From the NCBI RefSeq assembly GCF_010672085.1, contig NZ_JAAHHT010000016.1, positions 24,887-88,886 on the forward strand: a stretch of DNA of 64,000 nt. The letters run 5' to 3'. The notes below the pieces were generated by a model. It did no database searches, was not told the origin of the DNA, and worked only from the letters and a program-made list of their open reading frames with translations. Shown in pieces: positions 7,975 through 16,541 of the stretch (position 1 is its first letter; each line of letters begins with the position of its first letter). A program made the translations under genes and the position numbers. This DNA is from Okeania sp. SIO3I5 (GTDB lineage: Bacteria; Cyanobacteriota; Cyanobacteriia; Cyanobacteriales; Microcoleaceae).

Positions 7975-9150
7975 CTACTGTAAGACAAAATCTGACTCGG
8001 TAATATTCGGCGTTCCTTCTAAAGTTGCAAATTTGCCACCACCTCCAAAACCAGGGAAGACACTATTGGGATTGTAATATAAATCTCCGGTGGAGCGATC
8101 GTAAACGATATCTGCTACTGAACTCCTAGCAGCAGTTATGTTATCCACAATATCAAATTCCCGGTTGATGCTAAAACCATTGCCAGCACGACTGTGCAAG
8201 GTGAGAAAGGTATCTTTGTCGAGGATAATATCATCTACGCCTGGTGTAAAGTCGGTAATTCTGTCTGTACCGATGTCTCTGGAACGATACAATCTGTTGG
8301 TGTTGTAGATGAATTTGTCTCTGCCACTACCACCTGTGAAAATATCGTTGCCAGCGCCGCCTTCAAAGCGGTCGTTTCCATTGCCACCATTAATAGTGTC
8401 TCTACCATTACCGCCTAAAAGGCGATCATTACCGCGACCTCCGATTAAGTTATCGTTGTCAGCGCCACCCTCTAGGGTATCTCTACCACTGCCACCATTA
8501 AGAGTGTCTCTACCATTACCACCTCTGAGGCGATCGTTACCGCTGCCTCCGATTAAGTTATCGTTGCCACCGCGCCCGTTTAGTAGGTCGTTGCCGTTTC
8601 TGCCGTTAATTGTTTCGTTGCCACCAGTGCCGTTGAGTGTGTTGTTTCTGTTGTTGCCGTTGATGGTTGTGATAATGTCTCGGAGGCTGGAGTCTGGTAC
8701 TTCTACGTTTAGTAAATCGAAACCTCGCGAACTACCACTTACAGAGCTGGTACTAAAATTATCTAACCCGACAATTTGGATGCCTCTTACAGGTTGAGTA
8801 AATCCAATGCTTGACAAATCGAAAGTGCTAGAAGTGCCACTTGCAGCGGTTCCTAGAAAGCTAAAATTCTCCAAGTCAGAACTGACGAAAACATTCGCAA
8901 ATTCACCACTACCGACGAATTCGTTAATAATAATGTCGTTTCCAGGACCGTCAACAATAGTTTTGTCAGCAAAACCAACGGTTATGAATGAATCTGTTGG
9001 CAGGGATACAAAAGCTTGAGCATTACCAAACAAGACGACATCGGTAGGGATAGGTACAGGAGCGCTGCTTGTTGTTCCACCATAAGATCCGGTCTCAATC
9101 GATCCTGTCCCACTATTGAAAAACTCAAAAACTCTATCAACAAATGCCAT
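7975..9150 (-). CDS. RTX (hemolysin-type calcium-binding repeat) protein
   Basis: This 391-residue protein has no catalytic domain. The N-terminal half (to about 165) is a non-repetitive domain with ADKTIVDGPGNDIIINEFVG and SDLENFSFLG. Residues about 170-300 are glycine/aspartate nonapeptide repeats (NGRGGNDNLIGGSGNDRLRG and so on), which bind calcium and fold as a parallel beta-roll. The last 100 residues form a conserved module (GTDRITDFTPGVDDIILD, DIVYDRSTGDLYYNPN) shared with the CHRD protein at 61633-63585. Such proteins are usually exported by type I secretion with an uncleaved C-terminal signal; no transporter is in the window. I chose Met at 9150 (GGGAAG 9 bases upstream) over one 15 codons earlier. 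The plus-strand frames opposite are mirror images of the repeats. Confidence 0.88.
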   Translation of the reverse strand: MAFVDRVFEFFNSGTGSIETGSYGGTTSSAPVPIPTDVVLFGNAQAFVSLPTDSFITVGFADKTIVDGPGNDIIINEFVGSGEFANVFVSSDLENFSFLGTAASGTSSTFDLSSIGFTQPVRGIQIVGLDNFSTSSVSGSSRGFDLLNVEVPDSSLRDIITTINGNNRNNTLNGTGGNETINGRNGNDLLNGRGGNDNLIGGSGNDRLRGGNGRDTLNGGSGRDTLEGGADNDNLIGGRGNDRLLGGNGRDTINGGNGNDRFEGGAGNDIFTGGSGRDKFIYNTNRLYRSRDIGTDRITDFTPGVDDIILDKDTFLTLHSRAGNGFSINREFDIVDNITAARSSVADIVYDRSTGDLYYNPNSVFPGFGGGGKFATLEGTPNITESDFVLQ

Positions 9151-9262
9151 ATTTACTTCCCAATTACTAATTATGAGTAAAGTTATTTTTACCAATAACT
9201 GCTCCCAGTAATCCTAATTCAGCAACCCACCCCAAACAACTAACAAACATTAGCAATCTTGT

Positions 9263-9296
9263 TATAATCTAATTAGCAAACTTCCAACAGGAGGAC
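9263..9296 (+). promoter_or_regulatory. -10 element and strong ribosome binding site
   Basis: TATAAT at 9263-9268 is a perfect -10 hexamer, with no good -35 partner. CAGGAGGA at 9289-9296 is a strong Shine-Dalgarno sequence placed 8 bases before GTG 9305, and it decides that non-ATG start. Confidence 0.55.
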
Positions 9297-9304
9297 TTCC
9301 AACC

Positions 9305-9796
9305 GTGCCAGCTCAAGACCAACCATTCTCTGAAGCAGCCGAATATTGGGACTTGAAAACCCTCTATGCCGACATGGCCTCTGCTAAAGGCCGCCATCTA
9401 ACACCCACTGAAAAGCTACATTTGCGGGGTCTTTTATCTGGCTATAGTCCTGGAGAAATTGCCGAAAAACTCCATAAAAATGCCAATGGAGTTGAGGTTG
9501 CCTTGTGTAATACCCTGTACCAATACGTCAGAATTCTGGTAGGTAAACAAGAAGACAAAATTCAAAACTGGAGAAATATTTGTGAATGGTTGGAAGAAGC
9601 AGGTTATAAATCTCAGTTGCCTCTGGAACCAGAATCAGATGATTATTTATCAGCTAAACTTTTAATTAAAAAAGCAAATGTGGCGTTAAATAAAAATCAA
9701 ATTGTAGTTGATATCAACCTGCGAATAGTCGCCGAGTCACCAATAGAATTTCCGATCGCCCAAAACATTAAATACCACAGTGAAGAAGAACAATGA
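9305..9796 (+). CDS. Stand-alone HTH protein (vMAP/WD40-associated HTH type)
   Basis: This 163-residue protein starts at GTG and is supported by a strong ribosome binding site. Residues about 18-80 (LYADMASAKGRHLTPTEKLH, LRGLLSGYSPGEIAEKLHKN, VEVALCNTLYQYVRILVG) resemble the helix-turn-helix domain that in cyanobacteria usually heads large NACHT/WD40 or vWA-MoxR-associated (vMAP) proteins, where it is followed by effector or signalling modules. WRNICEWLEEAGY (about 95-107) is the usual tail of that domain. Here it is not fused to an ATPase or WD40; residues 110-163 are short and unassigned. It could be a free regulator or a fragment of a former larger protein; the clean stop and strong RBS favour a functional short gene. 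The family call is from motif memory. Confidence 0.65.
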   Translation: MPAQDQPFSEAAEYWDLKTLYADMASAKGRHLTPTEKLHLRGLLSGYSPGEIAEKLHKNANGVEVALCNTLYQYVRILVGKQEDKIQNWRNICEWLEEAGYKSQLPLEPESDDYLSAKLLIKKANVALNKNQIVVDINLRIVAESPIEFPIAQNIKYHSEEEQ

Positions 9797-10331
9797 AGAC
9801 CTCTCCCCCCTGCCCCTCCCCCTCTCCTGCAAAGAGAGGGGAGATAAGCTCCCCCTTCCCTCCTTTCACAGGGGTAGGTTTTTTACCGTCGATCTAAAAG
9901 AAGTGTGGGGAGAGGGGGAAGAGGGGGAAGAGGGGGAGGAGAGGGAAGAGAGGGAGGAGAGGGAAGAGAGGGAAGAGGGGGAGGAGGGGGGAGTTTATAG
10001 GTATTGTTTTGTATACAAAAGTACACTTTTTTGAGGATTTTTAACTGAATCAAAGCGATCGCTCGCTCCTTTGTTCAAAACCTACCCCTGTAAAGGAGAT
10101 AAGCTCCCCCTTCCTATCCCCCCTTTGAAAGGGGGGATAGGAAGGGGGTTAGGTTTTTTCAACCCATATTTTCAAGCTAAACACGCTACTACAAATAGTG
10201 CATAATTTCATTTTTTGTGTAAGTTCTACGCAAAGAAACCGGGTTTCTAAGGTCAATCATTATTTTTAACAATAAACATCTAGGAGAAACCCGGTTTCTG
10301 GGTTTGCCTGCATAAGTTTTAAATATTTTGT
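9797..10331. repeat. Spacer: GAGGAA microsatellite and C/G-run palindromes
   Basis: 9905-9985 is a purine-only GAGGGAAGA tandem repeat. 9800-9900 and 10080-10190 carry CCTAACCCCC-type palindromic repeats with CCCCCCTTTGAAAGGGGGG. 10225-10300 has an inverted pair AGAAACCGGGTTTCT/AGAAACCCGGTTTCT. No gene. Confidence 0.65.
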
Positions 10332-11043
10332 TTAAGAATCCGACTGATAAACTTGCCGTAATTGATCAATAGTCTCTACAGTTTTGATAGAAGCCAAAAT
10401 TGTTTCTAAAACCTGAATATTTTCAATAGTATTAATCTCTGAAAATATCTCTTTTCCTGACGAACCAAATTTTAATTCTAATCCTAGTTCTATTCCAGAG
10501 AGTATTCCTTTTTGCTCCCCTCTTTGTTCACCAATTTGTATTCCTCGTTGTTCACCAATTTGTATTCCTCTTTGTTCACCAATTTGTATTCCTCTTTGTT
10601 CTCCCTCTTGTAATATCTGTTGATACCAAGGAGATTGTTCTAATACAGCCATATCCCACCTCATTATTTGTTGTATTATTTTAGTCTTTAATGCAAATGT
10701 AGCAAAAAATGCTAGTAAATTTTCAAATTCTAAAAGCTCCCCATCCTCTCGTAAAAGTTGCAATGCTTTTCTCACAGTAACTTCTTCTTCTCCTCCTTTC
10801 ATAATAGGAACAAAAGGCATTCAACAATTAATAATTAACAATTAATAATTAATAATTACGTTAGAGGTACTGATAACTGATAACTGATAACTGATAACTG
10901 AAATGACTTAACCATTGGAAGTCTGAAGAAATAATTTCTTTGACAGTAACATTGGGAATTTCACTTACCCATTCTACCCAACGAGTTGGATCGATTCCAA
11001 TTAGACGTTTACTGCTAATATCTACTTTTTTTGGCTTTTTCAT
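10332..11043 (-). pseudogene. Rpn/PD-(D/E)XK nuclease gene with its middle replaced by short repeats
   Basis: Two minus-strand pieces together make the ends of one familiar cyanobacterial protein. 11043-10906 encodes the N-terminus (KRLIGIDPTRWVEWVSEIPN and SSDFQWLS). 10820-10332 encodes the C-terminal part (FVPIMKGGEEEVTVRKALQL, IQQIMRWDMAVLEQSPWYQ, GIELGLELKFG). In full-length relatives as I remember them, roughly 100-120 residues, including the nuclease core, lie between these. Here they are gone, and 10821-10905 holds only CTGATAA and AATTAATA tandem repeats. The C-terminal piece contains three direct repeats EQRGIQIG (24-bp units, 10545-10620), common in this family. The gene cannot make a nuclease, although the C-terminal piece still has an open frame. 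Confidence 0.75.
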
Positions 11044-11112
11044 TTTCTAGTAGATTGCCCATTGTATCATTTTATCTGAAACAGTTTACTACAATTTTGC
11101 TGGAAATAAATG

Positions 11113-11289
11113 TTAATCTTCTTCGACTTCGTTATCCGATTTTATTTCCTCTAGATTATAGGATTCTTCCAAAATATCTTGAACAATAGATTGTTGAGCT
11201 TCCAAGTCTAATGACTGAAAAACCTCGTTTTTTAAATAGAGGCGACCTAGCATTGAGTTAATCATACCACTGGTTTGATGGTCTGACAT
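11113..11289 (-). CDS. Small acidic hypothetical protein
   Basis: This 58-codon frame starts at ATG 11289, with GGAG eight bases upstream on the same strand, and encodes MSDHQTSGMINSMLGRLYLK followed by NEVFQSLDLEAQQSIVQDIL and an acidic tail. It ends 69 bases before the Rpn relic starts, so it may once have been co-transcribed with it. I recall similar short cyanobacterial proteins but no function. The good ribosome site and clean composition support it; short length keeps confidence moderate. Confidence 0.55.
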   Translation of the reverse strand: MSDHQTSGMINSMLGRLYLKNEVFQSLDLEAQQSIVQDILEESYNLEEIKSDNEVEED

Positions 11290-11434
11290 AATAATTCTCC
11301 TTAGTAATCCCTAGTTTCGATCTAAATAAACGAGCTTTATGTTTGCCATCTTTATGATTTTCTGCTAAAATATATGTTACTAATTTTTCATTTATTTGCT
11401 CTTTTTTTACTTATTCTCCATTTCGTAATTTCAT
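11258..11434 (-). pseudogene. DUF6883-like relic with early stop codon
   Basis: From ATG 11434 the frame reads MKLRNGE, then TAA at codon 8. It continues in the same frame with KLVTYILAENHKDGKHKARL and FRSKLGITKENYY before running out at 11258 inside the next gene. The pattern (MKLPNGE.., L..YLL...HPxGxHKAR.F...LGIT) matches my memory of DUF6883 proteins of about 100 residues. Only the first half remains, and the stop makes it non-functional. DUF6883 genes are often paired with DUF4926 genes, and one of those is nearby at 12868-13116. Confidence 0.5.
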
Positions 11435-11552
11435 TTTATCTAATTTCGACAATGGGAAGACAAAATTTGACTAGGAAATACAAACAAAATCTAATCATTC
11501 AATAGTAGTCTAGTTCTAAAAATATCCTCTTAAACAAATCATCCAAAAAATT

Positions 11553-12059
11553 ATGTCAGCATCTTTACCCCAAGGTTTTCCTCAACCTACTGAAGTAAAT
11601 GTTATCGAGATTAAACAATATCCTCAATACCGTGGCGTCACTTACACCCATACAGGTGATTCCCGGATGGCAACCAGAGTCGCTTTCGATCCACTTTATC
11701 AACATATCAGCACTAATGAAATTGCTATGACAACACCTGTAGAAGCTCGTTATGTCAGGGAAGGCGAACAAACAGAAGTATCTTTTCTATATTCCACCCC
11801 AAATATGACTCCCCAAAAAATTGATTCTCAGGTAATGGTGAGAGATACTTTGCCAATGACAGTTGTGAGTATTGGAGTGCAGGGTGCTTATAGTTGGGAG
11901 AGCTATGAACAAAATTTGCAAAAATTGAAAGATTGGTTGGCGCAGCACCCAGAATATGAAGTTGTGAGTTCCCCAAGACGGTTGTTGTATAATTCGCCAA
12001 TGACACCGGAAGATTTGAAACGGAGTGAGGTGCAAATTGCTATAGAGAGGATTGATTAA
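11553..12059 (+). CDS. SOUL family heme-binding protein
   Basis: This 168-residue cytoplasmic-type protein has the SOUL/HBP fold signatures: VIEIKQYPQYRGVTYTHTGD near the N-terminus, AFDPLYQHISTNEIAMTTPV in the centre (the IAMTTPV strand is the family hallmark), and SYEQNLQKLKDWLAQHPEYE followed by YNSPMTPEDLKRSEVQI at the end. The family binds heme or tetrapyrroles; the physiological role in cyanobacteria is not established. Length is near the usual 170-200. There is no signal peptide. The gene is solitary, and its stop is followed directly by a family B element. Confidence 0.85.
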   Translation: MSASLPQGFPQPTEVNVIEIKQYPQYRGVTYTHTGDSRMATRVAFDPLYQHISTNEIAMTTPVEARYVREGEQTEVSFLYSTPNMTPQKIDSQVMVRDTLPMTVVSIGVQGAYSWESYEQNLQKLKDWLAQHPEYEVVSSPRRLLYNSPMTPEDLKRSEVQIAIERID

Positions 12060-12170
12060 TAGACATCTCCAAAAATCCAAAATAAAATCAATTCTTATCC
12101 ATAAATTATCAATAACTTCTTCCTGTTCCCTGTTCCCTGTTCCCTGTTCCCTCTTTTCTGGAGAAGTCTA
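12060..12170. mobile_element. Family B inverted-repeat element
   Basis: It has TAGACATCTCC and GGAGAAGTCTA ends, the ATCAATTCTTATCCATAAAT interior and four TTCCCTG heptamers. It starts one base after the SOUL gene stop codon. Confidence 0.85.
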
Positions 12171-12205
12171 ATGGATAATTGATAATTGATAATTACCTCT
12201 GGACT

Positions 12206-12856
12206 TTAACTCATTTTCTTCCTCAACTCTCTTAGCATTTTACTGCTACCTATCGTTAATGCCTGGTTGACTAAATTAGGAATTAATTCTAAAATAGGTA
12301 AATTGGGAAAAGTACGACTGATAGATGATTCTACATATAATCCATCGGTAAAAACCTGAATCGTGAATTTTTCTTCAGTATAAATCCATAATTCCGGAAC
12401 TGCTAAAGCTTCATAAGCATCAAGAGTAGTTTTGGATGTGACATCTACCTCAATAGCTAAATCAGGAGGTGGATCTACATTCATATCTATCCTCATTCGA
12501 GAGCGCATTTTTTGAGCGTTTTGGATATAAAAACAAGTATCAGGTTCTAGACCGACTTTTTTAGCTCTTTTCCTAAAGGTTGTTGAACCGAAATCTTCCC
12601 AGTCTCGTTCTTGACTATCCAGCAATACTTTCACAATATCACTAATAATTCGGTGCGGTCGTTCGTGAGCGGGAAGAGGAGACATGATGGTTAAAGTTCC
12701 TTGAATATAAGCGATTCGTGTCTTGATTCCGTTAGCTTCTCTTTCTTCTAGAAATGCTTCAAACTGCTCCCAAGTTAAGTCATTTAGGATAATTAGACTA
12801 CCAGGGTTAAGCTCAATTTTGTTAATAGGTATGGTTACTGTCATTTCAGTTATCAA
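12206..12856 (-). CDS. Uma2 family (DUF820) putative endonuclease
   Basis: This 216-residue Uma2 protein is divergent from the one at 6638. Signatures are LTWEQFEAFLEEREANGIKT, IAYIQGTLTIMSPLPAHE, FGSTTFRKRAKKVGLEPDTC, the core PPPDLAIEVDVTSKTTLDAY and VPELWIYTEEKFTIQVF. Acidic residues of the PD-(D/E)XK-like core (Asp in EPD, Asp/Glu in PDLAIEVD) are present. It lies 11 bases downstream of the DUF4926 gene on the same strand, suggesting one transcript. The first Met (ITEM) or Met5 could start translation; I keep the longer. Its cellular role is unknown. Confidence 0.9.
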   Translation of the reverse strand: MITEMTVTIPINKIELNPGSLIILNDLTWEQFEAFLEEREANGIKTRIAYIQGTLTIMSPLPAHERPHRIISDIVKVLLDSQERDWEDFGSTTFRKRAKKVGLEPDTCFYIQNAQKMRSRMRIDMNVDPPPDLAIEVDVTSKTTLDAYEALAVPELWIYTEEKFTIQVFTDGLYVESSISRTFPNLPILELIPNLVNQALTIGSSKMLRELRKKMS

Positions 12857-12867
12857 TTATACTAATT

Positions 12868-13116
12868 TTATCTCTGGATTAGATTGGAACAGTCTGTATA
12901 GAGCAACATTAGTTTTTCAAGTTCAATGGATATCAATGCGTAAGTTTGCCCATTTTTATTAGCAAATTCTACCTCAAAAGCTTTTCCTTGATCGTAAATT
13001 TCTACCACAGTTCCTACTTGACCTCTAGGTAATATTACTTCTCTATCGGTCATAAATTGTGTAATTTTCATATTTTCTGTTAAAGCTACAGTATCATGTA
13101 GTTTTATTTCATTCAC
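12868..13116 (-). CDS. DUF4926 domain protein
   Basis: This 82-residue protein has the DUF4926 pattern: KLHDTVALTENM, then LPRGQVGTVVEIYDQGKAFE followed by VEFANKNGQTYALISIE. The GQxGTVVEIY..GxAFEVEF core suggests a small SH3-like beta barrel. In cyanobacteria these genes often sit beside DUF6883 or other toxin-antitoxin-like small genes; here the downstream neighbour (11 bases) is Uma2, and a DUF6883-like relic is 1.4 kb away. Function is unknown. The last 15 residues (LLYTDCSNLIQR) are unlike the family and may be an extension into spacer. Confidence 0.85.
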   Translation of the reverse strand: MNEIKLHDTVALTENMKITQFMTDREVILPRGQVGTVVEIYDQGKAFEVEFANKNGQTYALISIELEKLMLLYTDCSNLIQR

Positions 13117-13299
13117 TATGTTTTACCTCCATTAATCAATTGGATAAACCGTCGTTAAACGTGGATAATTTTCGTTTTGTACCAGACCAAAAATTTGTAG
13201 GGACGTTGTTTGGTTGGGGGGTTTGGAGACCAAACCCCTACGAGCAATACTACTTAATGAAAGGCGATCGCCACTGTTGAAAAATATTCCAAGTGGGTT

Positions 13300-13657
13300 C
13301 TATAAATCAAGATATCGTTTCACAATTGCCTGATCTTGCTTTAGTAGTTCGGTTTCCAGTTCGCCTACTTGTTCGACTAATCTAGATTTGTCAAATGTCA
13401 TCAAGTCAACACACACCAATAAACTATCTGTCGCTAAACCGTTTTTCGTGGATGCTGGTACGTATACGACAGCAGGAGAAATAGCTTCTTTCCCTACTTT
13501 AGCTGAGGTAAAAGGCATAACAGTTATTACAGGGTATATTAAAAGCTGTACCAGAAATAACCAAAGCAGGACGAGTTTTGCGTATTTCTGTTCTTATTGA
13601 GGGATCGAATCTGGCAATCCAGATGCTTCCCAGTCCGTAATTGCTTGAGTCTGCCAT
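13300..13657 (-). pseudogene. MazF/PemK-like toxin gene, frameshifted
   Basis: From ATG 13657, which overlaps the antitoxin 3' end by 64 bases in another frame, the minus strand reads MADSSNYGLGSIWIARFDPS followed by EIRKTRPALVIS, a good MazF/PemK N-terminus. The frame then fails. The rest of the toxin (VQLLIYPVITVMPFTSAKVG, then TDSLLVCVDLMTFDKSRLVE and GELETELL) is in the -1/+2 frame from about 13555 to 13300. One small indel near 13550-13560 accounts for everything. The active ribonuclease therefore cannot be made, whereas the antitoxin is intact. A sequencing error at one base is the alternative. Confidence 0.75.
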
Positions 13658-13836
13658 TCTTCGTCCCAACCTAAATTAAGTTCGTCAACCATTTTGCAAG
13701 CTTCAGCTAAGGCTTGTTTTTCTTGCTGTTGTTGCCATTTTTGTAAAAGAGATTCTATTAAAGCACTGGGGTTTTCGACTTTGCCTTCAATGTATGCCAG
13801 CAGATCGTCGGATAGAGATATAGAGATTTGAGCCAT
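13594..13836 (-). CDS. Ribbon-helix-helix type antitoxin
   Basis: This 80-residue protein begins MAQISISLSDDLLAYIEGKV, then PSALIESLLQKWQQQQ, typical of CopG/MazE-like ribbon-helix-helix antitoxins with an N-terminal DNA-binding strand and a C-terminal toxin-neutralising tail (EEWQTQAITDWEASGLPDSI). The 3' end overlaps the start of the MazF-like toxin reading frame, the usual arrangement of coupled antitoxin-toxin operons. Since the toxin is frameshifted, this is likely an orphaned antitoxin, perhaps kept as a repressor of its own promoter or as protection against a related toxin elsewhere. Confidence 0.8.
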   Translation of the reverse strand: MAQISISLSDDLLAYIEGKVENPSALIESLLQKWQQQQEKQALAEACKMVDELNLGWDEEWQTQAITDWEASGLPDSIPQ

Positions 13837-14155
13837 CAGTCATTTCAGTTATCAATTATCAGTTATCAGTTATCAGTACCTCTGCCTTTCGACAATGGCA
13901 ATACAAATGTAGGCCCTTGTTGAACGAAGTGAAACCCAACAAAACCTTACTTTTGTTGGGTTTATCCTGCGGATCAGCTCCGAAGATAGAACTTCCTCAA
14001 TCCAATCTATGCCTATTGTGGGATTTATCCTTCGGATAAGCTGCGCTTTTCATGTCGCGTAGCGTTAACGTTTGCGGAGCATTCCGTCAGGAAAGTTGTG
14101 CGTTAGCTAAACGTTCCTCAATCCGACCTACGCTTCATCAAAAACAACTGCAACA
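13837..14155. repeat. Spacer with CAGTTAT heptamers and GGTTGGGTT-type repeat
   Basis: 13845-13880 has CAGTTATCA tandem repeats. 13905-14135 holds pieces of the AACCCAACA/GGTTGGGTT repeat with GCGTAGCGTTAACG and GCGGAGCATTCCG motifs. No gene. Confidence 0.6.
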
Positions 14156-15736
14156 CTACTTAATTGCAGGCGCACGCATCGGCGACTCAGTTCCATCTGT
14201 TAACGCCACTTTCTCAGACTCCATCAACATCGGCACTGAATCTCGTAACCGCGCCGTTAACTGCACAGTTGTCGCATCATAAATCTGAGTCACAATCTTA
14301 GGATACAAACCTATCCCAATAATTGGCACTAACAAACAACCAATAATAAACACCTCGCGGGGTTCCGCATCCTTGAGAACTTCGTGTTCTACTAACTCCT
14401 TATTCTCAGGGCCGTACAAAATCTCCCGCAACATTGACAATAGATAAATTGGAGTCAAAATTACTCCCACTGCTGCCAAGAAAATCACCAATACTTTGAA
14501 AGTTGGGTTATAAGCATCACTGGTAGCAAAACCAATAAATATCATCACCTCAGCTACAAAACCACTCATTCCCGGTAACGCCAAAGATGCCATCGAACAA
14601 GTTGTCCACATAGCGAACACTTTCTTCATTTTCTGACCGACACCACCCATTTCATCTAATATTAAAGTATGGGTACGGTCATAAGTAGCTCCCACTAAAA
14701 AGAACAAACTCGCTCCAATTAAACCGTGGGAAATCATTTGCAGTACAGCTCCACTCAGACCAATTTCGGTAAACGAAGCTATACCAATCAACACAAACCC
14801 CATGTGAGAAATCGAAGAATAGGCAATTTTCCGCTTCAAATTTCGTTGAGCAAATGACGTCAAAGCAGCATAAACAATATTGATAACTCCCAAAATTACC
14901 AACGCCGGAGCAAACACCGCATGAGCATCCGGCAACATTCCGGCATTCATCCGCAGTAAAGCATAACCACCCATTTTCAGCAGAATTCCTGCCAGTAACA
15001 TATGAGCGGGTGCTGTTGCTTCCCCGTGAGCATCTGGCAACCAAGTGTGTAATGGGAAAATTGGTAACTTCACAGCATAAGCAATCAAAAATGCTCCATA
15101 CAATAACAGTTGCACATTAAAAGCGTAATCTTTGAGAGCGATCGCCCGCATATCAAAGGTAACAGTATCGCCATAAAACGCCATTGTTAAAGCTGCCACC
15201 AAAATAAACAGGGAGCCACCTGCTGTATAGAGGATAAACTTAGTTGCTGCATACAACCGCCGTTTTCCACCCCAGATTGACAGAATTAGATAAACAGGTA
15301 CTAATTCCAATTCCCAAACTAGGAAAAATAGCAACATATCCTGTACGGCAAATACAGCAATTTGACCACCGTACATTACTAACATCAAGAAATAAAATAG
15401 CTTTGGCTTAAAAGTTACAGGCCACGCTGCCATTATTGCTAGGGTGGTGATAAAGCCAGTCAGAATAATCAATGGCATGGATAAACCATCTGCTCCCACT
15501 GACCAATTTAAGTCTAGCGGCGGTACCCAAGCGTAACTTTCTACCAGTTGGAGTTCAGGATTATTAGTGTCGTAACCTGTGCAGAAAGCAGTAGTGATCA
15601 TGGTAAAATCAATTAATCCAATAATTAGGGCGTACCACCGCACCGTTTTGCCATCTTTATCCGGAATGATTGGAATTAGCAAAGAGGCAACTACTGGAAA
15701 TAGGATAATTGTAGTTAGCCAAGGAAAATCAGCCAT
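14156..15736 (-). CDS. ndhD: NAD(P)H-quinone oxidoreductase subunit 4 (NdhD1)
   Basis: This 526-residue polytopic subunit of the thylakoid NDH-1 complex is homologous to complex I subunit M. It contributes an antiporter-like proton channel. About 14 hydrophobic segments are visible, with the conserved functional core [20 protein letters not shown] (Glu of the channel), [17 protein letters not shown]-type sequence (here [20 protein letters not shown]) and [20 protein letters not shown]. Length matches the family. The [19 protein letters not shown] region and pairing with ndhF1 indicate the NdhD1 type used in respiration and PSI cyclic electron flow, rather than the CO2-uptake NdhD3/D4; that subtype is inferred. 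It lies downstream of ndhF across an 805-base repeat-filled gap. Confidence 0.95.
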   Translation of the reverse strand: MADFPWLTTIILFPVVASLLIPIIPDKDGKTVRWYALIIGLIDFTMITTAFCTGYDTNNPELQLVESYAWVPPLDLNWSVGADGLSMPLIILTGFITTLAIMAAWPVTFKPKLFYFLMLVMYGGQIAVFAVQDMLLFFLVWELELVPVYLILSIWGGKRRLYAATKFILYTAGGSLFILVAALTMAFYGDTVTFDMRAIALKDYAFNVQLLLYGAFLIAYAVKLPIFPLHTWLPDAHGEATAPAHMLLAGILLKMGGYALLRMNAGMLPDAHAVFAPALVILGVINIVYAALTSFAQRNLKRKIAYSSISHMGFVLIGIASFTEIGLSGAVLQMISHGLIGASLFFLVGATYDRTHTLILDEMGGVGQKMKKVFAMWTTCSMASLALPGMSGFVAEVMIFIGFATSDAYNPTFKVLVIFLAAVGVILTPIYLLSMLREILYGPENKELVEHEVLKDAEPREVFIIGCLLVPIIGIGLYPKIVTQIYDATTVQLTARLRDSVPMLMESEKVALTDGTESPMRAPAIK

Positions 15737-16541
15737 AGGTATTTAATTCTCGCTTTGAAAATTTTGTAAAGTTATGAGCATTCAGCAATTAACAATTAAC
15801 AATTAACAATTAATAATTAATAATTACCTCTCCTGAATAATTAACAATTTTCATGTTGGCGACTGCTATTTTGCTCCGCAAACTCTTCAATTATTGATTA
15901 TTAATTATTAATTGCAAAGGGAGAATTTTAACCTGAATTATTTAATTATTAATTATTAATTACAGCAGTTCTTTAATGTATGAGGTACAGTTTTAGATCC
16001 CACCCTGCCCCCCTTAAAAAGGGGGGAGTCTTTAAAGTCCCTCTTAGAAAAGGGGGGAGCCTTTAAAGTCCCCCTTTTTAAGGGGGATTTAGGGGGATCG
16101 TAAATGTATCTCACCAGACTGAAAAACGCTATAGCAGTTCTTTAATGTATGAAGTACAGTTTTAGATCCCCCCCTGCCCCCCTTAAAAAGGGGGGAGCCT
16201 TTAAAGTCCCCCTTTTTAAGGGGGATTTAGGGGGATCGTCAATGTATCTCGTAACTTTGGGAATTGCTGTATTAATTATTAATTATTTAGTAATGAGGAA
16301 AACTTTAGTATGACTTCTTTTGTTCCTATTCCTTTTGAATTTAGTTTGATTATCTTAGTTTGTTATAATCAGCTATCAGTCAGAAGTTATATCAAATTCG
16401 TTTACTTTGGAGTATTGGCAAAAACTCATTCGTAGGGTATGGGTTTGGAGACCAAACCCCTACGATATTGAATTGTACCAACGCTACTAAATACCACTAA
16501 AAGAACGTCTGATAACTGATAACTGATAACTGATAACTGAA
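15737..16541. repeat. ndhF-ndhD spacer with duplicated palindromic repeat
   Basis: AATTAAT heptamers at 15780-15960. Two consecutive copies of a palindromic element at about 15962-16130 and 16131-16275 share the start AGCAGTTCTTTAATGTATGA, blocks CCCCCTTTTTAAGGGGGA and the end GGGGGATCGT.AATGTATCTC. A GTAGGGTATGGGTTTGGAGA repeat lies at 16433-16470 and CTGATAA heptamers at 16508-16540. No gene is visible. Confidence 0.7.

Noticed and set aside
8194-9019. Plus-strand open frames rich in PPL/SLP opposite the RTX gene
   Set aside because: They are the complement of glycine/aspartate nonapeptide repeats, with no ribosome site; the minus-strand RTX frame explains them.
9796-10034. Glu/Arg-rich frame after the HTH gene
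   Set aside because: It is a GAGGAA microsatellite and C/G-run repeats read through.
6638-13836. A defence island around Uma2, the HTH protein, DUF4926 and the toxin-antitoxin pair
   Set aside because: The genes are accessory in type, but no effector, nuclease-helicase or CBASS/RM signature is present, and several are relics; I see a decay-rich accessory region and not a coherent system.
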